From Akkermansia sp. (lineage in GTDB: Bacteria > Verrucomicrobiota > Verrucomicrobiia > Verrucomicrobiales > Akkermansiaceae), in contig JAUNER010000017.1 of the NCBI GenBank assembly GCA_030525455.1, forward strand, positions 1-53,874: a DNA stretch of 53,874 nt. The letters are read 5' to 3'. Every line of letters begins with the position of its first letter. Positions within the stretch are counted from its first letter, which is position 1. A model generated the notes under the pieces. It had not been told where the DNA came from and did no database searches. It was given only the letters and a program-made list of their open reading frames with translations. Made by a program: the position numbers and the translations under genes. Positions 18,099 to 26,800 of the stretch are shown here, in pieces.

Positions 18099-18202
18099 AT
18101 AGTGTATTTGACTTATTCGCTGTATATTTGCTTCAGCTATGTCGGAATATGACAAATACAGTCCTCTCTATCAGGATAATAATAAAAGTGGTGGGAAGGG
18201 GT

Positions 18203-18234
18203 AAAAAAAGCCGTTCTATTTAAGAACGGCTTTT
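18203..18234 (-). terminator. Rho-independent terminator after the MenC-like gene
   Basis: The arms AAAAGCCGTTCT (18206-18217) and AGAACGGCTTTT (18223-18234) form a perfect 12-bp stem with a 5-nt loop. On the minus strand seven T residues follow (complement of 18203-18209), so it terminates the gene ending at 18248. Confidence 0.9.
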
Positions 18235-18247
18235 ATAGGATGATGTG

Positions 18248-19198
18248 TTACAAAGCTTGCCAGGGAAGCTTTTCTATAAGTTTATCAAAACCAAGCCCAG
18301 TTCCTTCTGGAATTGCAACTTGAGGATTCATGCCCCCCATACAATCAATAAAGGGATCCGGTTCAAAAAGTAAATGCGTGCAAAGACCACAGAGAGGAAT
18401 TTCTGTAGGTAATGCATTTCTGTAATAATAAGCAGCATTATAAACAGCCCATAGCTGACCAATGGGGTGATCCATTACCGTTGTAAATACTGGTGGGTCA
18501 TAAAGCATCCCCGGAGTTTCTTCTCGGGCTGGTTTTACAATGCGAGTTAAGGGAAGGTCTAAATTTAGCATAGGCTGGCGTTCTGTATCAGTTCCCATAT
18601 CAAAAGCCAGTGGCATCCCTGCATCGACTAATCGCTCCCACCCGGCTTGTGAAAACGGGCAGGGGTCTTCGATAAAGTCAATGCGAGTTTTTAAATGATC
18701 AGGTAAATCTTTCCAAAATTTCAACGCGTCATTGACGTTTAATGAACCATTGAAATCAAGACGCCATCGCCAAGTCGGGACCATTGAGGCCAGCATCGTA
18801 ATACGTTCAGTTGCCGCCTTTAGATTTGGATTTGCCTTAATTTTCCCGGCTTTAAATCCTTTCATGTCCATGATACGGATTGTAGCCGGGCTTACACATG
18901 AAGGTAATGTGGCGTGACTTGGGGGGATGTATAATCCATCGAAAAGGTTTTTCCCCTTGTTTCTAGCTTCTCCATCAACTCTTGCACACTCTAGGGCACG
19001 TTTGCCGAGAGCAAGAGGTTTACCATTGCGAAGAGCCGCTAGTTCTTCCTCTAATGAAGCATCTCCTAACTCCGGCCAAGGGTGAATACATCCAACTCCA
19101 CCCTCATCTGTTTTGATAAGAGCTCCTTTCCGACATACCTCTGCCGCTTTTGCATTGAGAGGGCCACAAGCCATTAAAGAATATTCATAGTAAAACAC
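18248..19198 (-). CDS. menC: Enolase-superfamily enzyme, probable o-succinylbenzoate synthase
   Basis: A 316-residue muconate-cycloisomerase-type member of the enolase superfamily. The capping domain contains CIHPWPELGDASLEEEL; the barrel shows the catalytic KxK (GFKAGKIKAN), metal ligands in RLDFNG, FIEDPCP and FDMGTD, and the second catalytic Lys in RIVKPAR. This residue set and the IHPWPELGD segment suit MenC, which dehydrates SHCHC to o-succinylbenzoate in menaquinone synthesis. Dipeptide epimerases and N-acylamino acid racemases share the scaffold, and no other men gene is adjacent. The start is GTG 19198, because the following FYYEYSL supplies the first strand; ATG 19174 would remove it. 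Confidence 0.68.
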   Translation of the reverse strand: MFYYEYSLMACGPLNAKAAEVCRKGALIKTDEGGVGCIHPWPELGDASLEEELAALRNGKPLALGKRALECARVDGEARNKGKNLFDGLYIPPSHATLPSCVSPATIRIMDMKGFKAGKIKANPNLKAATERITMLASMVPTWRWRLDFNGSLNVNDALKFWKDLPDHLKTRIDFIEDPCPFSQAGWERLVDAGMPLAFDMGTDTERQPMLNLDLPLTRIVKPAREETPGMLYDPPVFTTVMDHPIGQLWAVYNAAYYYRNALPTEIPLCGLCTHLLFEPDPFIDCMGGMNPQVAIPEGTGLGFDKLIEKLPWQAL

Positions 19199-19285
19199 AC
19201 CTTTATTGAAGCACCTTTTTATTTTTTGTCACGATGAAAAGCTGTTTTTCTGGATTAAAGTAATAATTTTCGCTAACCTTGTGTC

Positions 19286-20185
19286 ATGAAGAAATGTCTC
19301 ATTTTTGGTGCAGCTGGGCGTGTTGGTAGTCATTTGGCTTCATATTTATCAAAGTTAGGCGATGATGTTATTGCTTGTACCAGAAAGGAATGCAATTTAG
19401 AAAATAGAGACGACATCAAAGAACTTATCCTATCTGTTCAACCAACCCATGTGATTAATTGTGCCGCCATCAGTGGTCTTGAAACTTGTTTAGATGACCC
19501 GGTACTTGCACATCGAGTTAATGCTATGGCTCCGGAAATGATGGCTCAGGTATGCCATTTGAAGGGAATTCGATTTATTCATTTAAGTACAGACTATGTA
19601 TTAGATGGTCGTCGTGCTGGACTAAAGGAGGAATCTGCCAAATGCAAACCAATTAGTGTCTATGGAGAAAGCAAGTTTGAAGCAGAATTGCGAATAATGG
19701 ACGTGATGCCGGAAGCCCTCGTTGCTCGCGTTTCTTGGGTATTTGGGAATTGGGCACGACCTGCATTCCCCGAAATGATTCTGAAAAAGGCTATTCAGGG
19801 AGAACCTTTGGCAGCTATTGCAGATAAATGGTCCATGCCAACATGGGTTGGAGACTTAAGTGAATGGCTACGTATCCTAGCCTATGAAAAAGAGTATGAG
19901 GGGGTATTACATCTATGCCAATCCGGTGAGCCTATTTCATGGCATAGCTATGCTCAAATAGTTGTAAAGAATGCTTACGAAATGGGGCTCATTTCATCTA
20001 TTCCTGAGATTTTAGAACAAAAACTCGACGAGCAATCCTTCTTTAGAGATGCACGACCCCGCCATACGGCTATGAGTTCAAATAAATTGGCTTTAATTCT
20101 AGACAAACCTATTCGTCACTATGAGGAAGCCTTAGGGCTTGCTATATCCGGATTTACCGCTACAATGCCCCAGACACATGAATGA
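19286..20185 (+). CDS. RmlD-like NAD(P)-dependent sugar-nucleotide reductase
   Basis: A 299-residue extended SDR. The Rossmann GxxGxxG motif is at residues 8-14 (GAAGRVG), followed by CNLENRDDIKELI, the VINCAAISGLETC segment, and catalytic residues STDYV and YGESKFEAE (YxxxK). The IHLSTDYVLDG motif is characteristic of dTDP-4-dehydrorhamnose reductase (RmlD), the last step of dTDP-rhamnose synthesis. The other rml genes are not adjacent, so it may act on another sugar nucleotide. The end overlaps the start of the next gene by 8 nt, suggesting coupled translation. Confidence 0.72.
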   Translation: MKKCLIFGAAGRVGSHLASYLSKLGDDVIACTRKECNLENRDDIKELILSVQPTHVINCAAISGLETCLDDPVLAHRVNAMAPEMMAQVCHLKGIRFIHLSTDYVLDGRRAGLKEESAKCKPISVYGESKFEAELRIMDVMPEALVARVSWVFGNWARPAFPEMILKKAIQGEPLAAIADKWSMPTWVGDLSEWLRILAYEKEYEGVLHLCQSGEPISWHSYAQIVVKNAYEMGLISSIPEILEQKLDEQSFFRDARPRHTAMSSNKLALILDKPIRHYEEALGLAISGFTATMPQTHE

Positions 20186-21479
20186 CTCTTCCGCTTCTCG
20201 TAATTTCCGCCCCAAGCCATCATACAAAGACCGTCGGACTACTGCACCAAAGCACAGACCTGTTGTAAAGAAGAAATTCTCATCTGCTTCTAAACCAGAG
20301 GGGAGTGAGACATGGCTTGCTCCTTGGGTAGAGCTTAAATATTTTACATATAATCCGGCTGTATTCCCTCGAATGCTAGGCTCCATAAGCGGAGACATTG
20401 CCGCAGGTTCATTGGTAAATGTTTATGATAAAAATGGGGAACTTTTCGGTGCCGGATTTTGGAATGAACAAAGTCGCACCCCCTTACGCATGATTTATCA
20501 TGGCAAAGACGTCATTTCAGAGCAAACATTAGATAAAGCTTTAGTAAATGCCGTTCGTTTGCGTCAGGAAATCTTACGACTGGAAGAATCTACAAATGCT
20601 TATCGAGTTCTGCATGGTGATTCAGATGGCATTGGGGGCTTGATTGTTGATAAATACGCAGATGTATTGAGTTTAGAAGTAAGCACTTTAGCGGTTTGGC
20701 AACGCTTAAAGAGATGGCTGCCCATGCTTCATAAACTTTGCGGTACTCGGCGTCATGTTATTCAAGTGGATGAAGGCATTGCTCGTATGGAAGGTATCAA
20801 CCGTGATGAGATACCTGTGCCAAGTGAATCTGTTCGACTTGTGAAAATTCTAGAAAATGGCATTACTTACGAAGTTGATTTCGCACAGGGACATAAAACA
20901 GGCTTTTTCTGTGACCAGCGTGATAATAGATTGAAATTCGCTTCGCTTGTAAAAGGGTGCAAGGTTTTGGATTTATGCTGTTATAGCGGTGGCTTTTCCA
21001 TTGCCGCAAAAATGCTCGGAGAGGCTGAATCTGTCACGGCTGTAGACCTGGATGAAAAGGCTATTGCCATGGCAAAAAGAAATGCAAACATCAACCACCA
21101 ACGCATTGAGTTTGTTCATGCCGATGCATTTGTTTATGCTCGTCAAATGATTCGCAATGGCCGATTGTTCGATGCTGTATTGCTCGACCCTCCTAAATTT
21201 ATCATCGGTCGCGATGGTTATGATGAGGGTATTAAAAAGTACAATGACCTCAATATGTTGGGGTTGCAATGTGTGCGACCTGGGGGGATTTTTGTCACAT
21301 GTTCTTGTTCCGGTCTTTTGTCGCCTCATGATTTTGAGCAGGCTGTTATTAAAGCCGCTCAGCGTCAGGGACGTAAGCTTCAAATCTTAGGCATGACCGG
21401 CCCGGGCGGCGACCATCCATACTTAAGTACATATCCCGAAGGTAGATACTTAAAAGTTCTTTGGGCTATTGCTTTGTAA
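20178..21479 (+). CDS. rlmI: RlmI-type 23S rRNA methyltransferase with N-terminal PUA domain
   Basis: ATG 20178 gives 433 residues and an ATGAATGA overlap with the previous stop; the open frame begins 39 nt earlier but within the upstream gene. After a basic, disordered leader (KPSYKDRRTTAPKHRPVVKK) comes a PUA-like domain (~60-125, FPRMLGSISGDIAAGSLVNV), then a linker and the SAM methyltransferase domain: FCDQRDNR, motif I VLDLCCYSGGFSIAA, AVDLDEKAI, and the catalytic-loop LLDPPKFI. The full architecture matches RlmI, which methylates C1962 of E. coli 23S rRNA. It is a homologue of the shorter protein at 14049-14942. Confidence 0.82.
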   Translation: MNDSSASRNFRPKPSYKDRRTTAPKHRPVVKKKFSSASKPEGSETWLAPWVELKYFTYNPAVFPRMLGSISGDIAAGSLVNVYDKNGELFGAGFWNEQSRTPLRMIYHGKDVISEQTLDKALVNAVRLRQEILRLEESTNAYRVLHGDSDGIGGLIVDKYADVLSLEVSTLAVWQRLKRWLPMLHKLCGTRRHVIQVDEGIARMEGINRDEIPVPSESVRLVKILENGITYEVDFAQGHKTGFFCDQRDNRLKFASLVKGCKVLDLCCYSGGFSIAAKMLGEAESVTAVDLDEKAIAMAKRNANINHQRIEFVHADAFVYARQMIRNGRLFDAVLLDPPKFIIGRDGYDEGIKKYNDLNMLGLQCVRPGGIFVTCSCSGLLSPHDFEQAVIKAAQRQGRKLQILGMTGPGGDHPYLSTYPEGRYLKVLWAIAL

Positions 21480-21504
21480 GTTCATAGAGATTGAACTTTT
21501 TAAT

Positions 21505-21539
21505 AAATCCGGGGTCTGTCAGAGATTCCGGATTTTTTT
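21505..21539 (+). terminator. Rho-independent terminator after the rlmI-like gene
   Basis: AAATCCGG (21505-21512) pairs with CCGGATTT (21528-21535) around a 15-nt loop, and a T-run follows directly. Confidence 0.8.
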
Positions 21540-21583
21540 GAACAATCTTTTTTTACAATTTATAGATTTAGTCTTGATTTTTC

Positions 21584-21613
21584 TTGACCCTAGAACTTTC
21601 TAGGGAGTAGAAT
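21584..21613 (+). promoter_or_regulatory. Possible glgB promoter carrying an inverted repeat
   Basis: TTGACC (21584-21589) and TAGAAT (21608-21613) are spaced 18 nt, close to sigma-70 consensus. The spacer contains a perfect inverted repeat, CCCTAGAA then TTCTAGGG with 2 nt between (21588-21605), overlapping the -35. This suggests an operator. If used, transcription would begin almost at ATG 21623, making the message leaderless or favouring the downstream ATG at 21653. Confidence 0.4.
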
Positions 21614-21622
21614 AGGGGTGAT

Positions 21623-23647
21623 ATGAGAAGACCTCCTATACCCGGCCTAGTAATGGCAGATGGCTGGTTACAACCTTATGCTCGTCAGATCCGAGACAGA
21701 CAGCGACTTTTTGACTTAAAAATGAAAAGATTGCGTCAACTGTATGGTTCTCTAGAGGACTGTGCGGCAGCATACCGATATTATGGTATTAATCGCAATC
21801 AAGAAACAGGTGAATGGACCTACCGTGAATGGGCTCCGGCTGCTCGCGGACTTTATCTCATCGGTGACTTTAACGGATGGGACAGAAATGCTCATCCGCT
21901 TACACGCGATAAGCGTGGTGTTTGGTCAATTACTTTGCCACCGGATGCTCTCCAACATGGACAAAAAGTAAAAGTTCATGTCGTTGGGGCAGATGGAGTT
22001 GGGAAAGACCGTATTCCGGCTTGGATTACGCGTGCTGTACAAGACCCGGCTACTTATGATTTCGCCGGTGAAATTTGGGCTCCGGCAGAAGAATACCAAT
22101 GGCAACACCAGTTTGATCCGTCTCGCATAGAAGTTCCTTTTATTTATGAAACTCATGTAGGGATGAGTGGTGAAGCTGAAAGAGTTCATACGTATAGGGA
22201 ATTTGCGGATAACGTTTTACCTCGTGTTGCAGAATTAGGCTACAACACCATTCAATTAATGGCCGTACAGGAGCACCCCTATTACGGTTCATTTGGCTAT
22301 CACGTTTCTTCATTCTTTGCCCCTTCATCCAGATTCGGTACACCTGATGATTTGAAGTACCTGATAGATAAAGCACATGGTATGAATATCGCCGTATTAT
22401 TGGACGTAGTTCATTCTCATGCGGTTAAAAATGAAGCAGAAGGTCTAAATGATTTTGATGGTTCCGGTGGTCAGTATTTCTTACCGGGAGATAGAGGAAA
22501 ACACCCGGACTGGGATTCTTGCTGTTTTGACTACGGCAGAGATGAAGTAATGCAGTTCCTACTTTCTAATGTCCGCTGGTGGTTAGAAGAGTTCCGCTTC
22601 GATGGTTTCCGTTTTGACGGGGTTACTTCGATGCTTTATTTCCATCGTGGTCACGAACCATTTGGGGATTTAGGAGCTTATTTTGGTGCTGGTGTCGACC
22701 AAGATGCCGTTGCTTATTTACAGTTAGCCGCTACTCTTATCCAACGTGTTAAACCGGGGGCCATTGCCATTGCAGAGGATATGTCCGGTATGCCGGGCTT
22801 ATGCCGACCTGTTGATGAAGGTGGCTTAGGGTTCTCTCATCGTTTAGCTATGGGCATTCCGGATTACTGGATTAAGATGCTTAAAGAGAAAAAAGACGAG
22901 GAGTGGTCCATGGGGGATATGTGGTATACCCTATGCAACAGACGCTATGGGGAACCTCACATTGCTTATGCTGAGAGCCACGACCAAGCATTAGTCGGTG
23001 ATAAAACTCTCGCATTCCGTCTCATGGATGCAGAAATGTATTGGAAAATGGCTAAAGACCAACAAAGTCTGATTATTGACCGTGGTATTGCTATGCACAA
23101 GATGATTCGTCTGGTCACACTTGCCACCGGTGGGGAAGGCTGGCTGAATTTCATGGGTAATGAATTCGGGCACCCCGAATGGATTGACTTCCCTCGTGAG
23201 GGTAATGAGTGGTCTTATAAGTATTGTCGCCGCCAATGGTCATTGGTAGATAATCCTAATTTAAGATTCAAATACCTAAACGCTTTCGATGCTGCTTTAG
23301 TAAAGATGGCTTCTTCCACTCGACTATTGGCTACGCCACCACCATTCCCGCTTAATATCGACGAGAAAAACCAAGTGATGGCTTTCCATCGTGCAGGCTA
23401 TGTCTTTGTGTTTAACTGGTCAGGCGATAAGGCTATTATGGATTATTTATTACCAACACCACAAAAAGGTGAGTGGGAAGTTATCCTTGATACGGATAAT
23501 GCTCGATTTGGCGGCTTTGGTCGTCAAGAGGGCTCTCAGCATCACTTCACTGATGAAGACGGCCGCTTATCGCTCTATTTATTACCTCGTACTGCTATGG
23601 TTTTGCGTCGGGTAGGCTCTGCCGTTATGGTACGGCAGTGTGATTAG
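21623..23647 (+). CDS. glgB: 1,4-alpha-glucan branching enzyme, eukaryote-type (GH13_8)
   Basis: A 674-residue glycogen branching enzyme that makes alpha-1,6 branches. A CBM48 domain (~65-155, YREWAPAARGLYLIGDFNGW) precedes the GH13 barrel. Visible catalytic regions: DVVHSHAVKN, GFRFDGVTSMLYFH with the nucleophile Asp, IAEDMSGMPG with the acid/base Glu, and YAESHDQALVG with the third carboxylate. The short N-terminus and the GFRFDGVTSMLY wording match the eukaryotic/plant subfamily rather than the usual bacterial GlgB (GH13_9). AGGGG lies 4-5 nt before ATG 21623; ATG 21653 (MADGWLQPYARQI) is a reasonable alternative. No other glycogen gene is adjacent. Confidence 0.92.
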   Translation: MRRPPIPGLVMADGWLQPYARQIRDRQRLFDLKMKRLRQLYGSLEDCAAAYRYYGINRNQETGEWTYREWAPAARGLYLIGDFNGWDRNAHPLTRDKRGVWSITLPPDALQHGQKVKVHVVGADGVGKDRIPAWITRAVQDPATYDFAGEIWAPAEEYQWQHQFDPSRIEVPFIYETHVGMSGEAERVHTYREFADNVLPRVAELGYNTIQLMAVQEHPYYGSFGYHVSSFFAPSSRFGTPDDLKYLIDKAHGMNIAVLLDVVHSHAVKNEAEGLNDFDGSGGQYFLPGDRGKHPDWDSCCFDYGRDEVMQFLLSNVRWWLEEFRFDGFRFDGVTSMLYFHRGHEPFGDLGAYFGAGVDQDAVAYLQLAATLIQRVKPGAIAIAEDMSGMPGLCRPVDEGGLGFSHRLAMGIPDYWIKMLKEKKDEEWSMGDMWYTLCNRRYGEPHIAYAESHDQALVGDKTLAFRLMDAEMYWKMAKDQQSLIIDRGIAMHKMIRLVTLATGGEGWLNFMGNEFGHPEWIDFPREGNEWSYKYCRRQWSLVDNPNLRFKYLNAFDAALVKMASSTRLLATPPPFPLNIDEKNQVMAFHRAGYVFVFNWSGDKAIMDYLLPTPQKGEWEVILDTDNARFGGFGRQEGSQHHFTDEDGRLSLYLLPRTAMVLRRVGSAVMVRQCD

Positions 23648-23675
23648 TTCATTCCGAATTTTACTAATTATCAAG

Positions 23676-23711
23676 ACTCCTGTTGCTATTATAAGTAACG
23701 GGAGTTTTTTT
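23676..23711 (+). terminator. Rho-independent terminator after glgB
   Basis: ACTCCTGTTGC (23676-23686) pairs with GTAACGGGAGT (23695-23705), 11 bp including two G-T pairs, with an 8-nt loop and a following run of T. Confidence 0.85.
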
Positions 23712-23864
23712 ATTTGCTGAGCTGTCGTTTTTATACGAAGTTAAATCATATTAAAACGATATGAATTTGTATAAACTAATTTAATTAAAAGCTTTGTAGT
23801 TATAATTTTGCCCTTGCTATGCGGTAACGATTTTTGTAAAAGTAATGAAAGATTAAATCATTCC

Positions 23865-26800
23865 ATGAAACCTCATTTACCTACAAAATTACTACAATCA
23901 TTATTGGCCTCATTGATTATGAGTCCGATGCTTAGCTTGGGGTCTGAAAACATCATAGCAGAAGGCGTAAACGCTAATGATGTTTCAACATCTGAGCGAT
24001 TTTATGATACGGGGAAGGGGTATTATTTTAATTTCATGGGGCCCGGCTACAGATATCTGTGGGAAGATTTGATGGATACTTTCGATTATCATAAAAATTG
24101 GAATTTTTTAGGAGAGTTATCGCAGAGGATTCCATCAGCGACAGGAACGGCAGAAGACTTTAAGAACCTGATAGGAGACGGCAATACATGTTGGGCACAG
24201 ACATGTATGAATATGGTTGAATATTGGAATTCATATTATGGTGTATTCAACACAGACAGCCGTGGCTTAGTGTTTGGGAGAAGCTATAGTGCAAATTACC
24301 TGGAACAAACCGGTGGTACACTTTCTTTGAAACAAAACCTGCTTTTTTTAGATACCTTCCCGGACATTGGTGGCAATATTCAGATGTATATGAGTTGGTA
24401 TTTTGAGGGATATGATAATAACAGCCTCGAAAAAGGGCAAGGCGGGTATTGGAAGGATTATTTTAAAACACTTTACAGCTCATATCAATATGAGCTTATT
24501 TATACAAAAGAGAAATTAACCAAAAACATATTACCGATGCTAGGCTATACCAAAACCACCAATGGTAGCTATGAGCTTAGCACAAAGGGACAAATTGTTT
24601 ATCTAGGTTTAGATGCCACGGATGGTAACGGCGGACACGCCATAACCTGTTATGGTGTACAATTAAATGATGCCGGGCAGATAAAATCACTTTATGTGAC
24701 TAATTCAGACGACATGTTATACGATATATTTACCGTGTATGTCGATGATGATTTAGTGCTGTATGAGGATGCAAATCATACAAAATTATGGGATTATGCA
24801 GAAACCAGCTGGTACATAGACTCCATTGGTGCCATTCAAACGCCTACGGCTTTAAAAAATAAGCTGACTCAGTACGAAGATGTAAACAATCCTCTTGTCT
24901 GGAATGGCGAAGCTGATAAATGGGATTTGGAACAAAAACCAAATTACTCTGAGTTACCAAGTTCTGAAACCGGTTGGAATGTGCTTGTTGATCAAAAAAA
25001 TTATCCCATCTACTACAATGAGAATCGAGCTGTTGTGTTTGATGATAGTGCTAAAAACGGTTCTGTAACGGTTGATGGCAAGGGATGGGCAAATTCGATC
25101 GAGTTAAAAAATAAAACGCTGGATTACGTCTTTACAGGAACTACCACGAGTACTTCGTTAAGCACCAATTCTTTTAATGCTAGCAACGGCTCTGCTCAAT
25201 TTAATAAAATCAAATTGTATTCGACACAGGCTACGCTAAATGATTATTCATTAACCATAGGCAATGGTAGTGTATGGTCGGGCGAAAGCGGATGTTTTAA
25301 CTATTCTACTGTCAATCTAAATGGCGGCAAGGTAGATTTTGACCAATTAAGTTTTTCTGTCGGTTCTTTATTAGAAATTTCCGCTCCGAGTTCCATGAGT
25401 GCCGACACGTTAAACATATCTGATAATGTTTCGTTTGTGTTTAACAGTGCAAGCAGTAAGTCTTCATCTTTGAATTTGAGTGGAGATATAGTTTTATCGG
25501 GTGACTCCATAGATATTGTACTGAATGCAGAAATATTTAGTGATTATGGCAAATATGCTCTTATTTCTTTTTCAGACGGACTTTCTGATTGGCAATCGTA
25601 CTTCTCAACTTTGCAAGGGAATTTGAGTTATAGTAATAACACCTTGTATATCACTTATGACCCAACTCCAAGTCAGGAATGGACACCAGGCGATGGCATT
25701 TGGAGTGCCGAAATGTTTGGTGGAGTAGAGGATGGCTCTAATGGTTCTAAAGTTTTCTTCGGCGGGGATAAGGATTATACCGTAAGTATTGATGGTGCTG
25801 TTGCTCCGACTGAAATTTCAGTCAATAGTTCATCTGATATTGTTCTAACAGGTAACAATGCCGCAAATATTACAGGTGATGGGAATTTGATAAAAACAAA
25901 TTCCGGCACGCTTACTATAGAAACATCAAATTCATTCACAGGGGGCACACTTATTGAAGATGGTGTTGTTAAGATAACAAATCAAGATGCTCTAGGGAGT
26001 GGTGAAATTGCTTTAGCCGGGGGTAAACTAAGTGTTGATTTATCAGACATTTCGTCTGATGCTGAACTTGATAATAATATTTCCGGAGATGGTACGATTG
26101 ATTTATCTGTATCCTCTACATTGAAAATTACCGGTAGTAATACATTTGAAGGTGTTGTTAATTTAATAAATGGCGGCACCATTGAAGTGGGATCTGCCAC
26201 ATCATTAGGAAGTGCTTCTATTTATTTAAATTCGGGCACCTTGGACATGAACGGGAAAGCCATGGAAAATGAAATTCATGTCAATGGCACTGTTTCTATC
26301 GATTCCGGACGTAATTTCCTTGGCAAGCTTGTACTGGAAAACGGAACAATAAATGGTTCAACTCGATTAAAAATTCAGGAACATGCCGAATTACACAATG
26401 GTTCTATCAATGTTGATTTGTCCGGCAATGGTTCTCTGTATGTACGAGGGAATGTCTCTTTGTCCGGCGATAATTCTGTTGCCAATACCATCATTGAGAG
26501 CGGTAGATTGACCGCAAATACCATTAAGGGAAATATTGTGCTTAATGGTGGAACCTTGGCTATGGATAACGGCTTAAATTTAAATTCCGGCAAATCACTG
26601 AGTTTCAATGGTGGTGTTTTGGAGACAGATTTAACGCTGGAGACCGGCAGGACTCTTAATATTAATACTTCTTCAGTTATCAATGGTGATTTGGAACTGA
26701 ATGGAGGGATAATAAAGTTTAACGATGCTTGTTTATCTTCTTCAGATGAGCTTCTTAATATTAATGGCTGTTTGAATTTATCCGCACTTTCATATTTAAA

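Noticed and set aside
20973..21383. 136-residue antisense frame inside the rlmI-like gene
   Set aside because: Antisense shadow without domain features.
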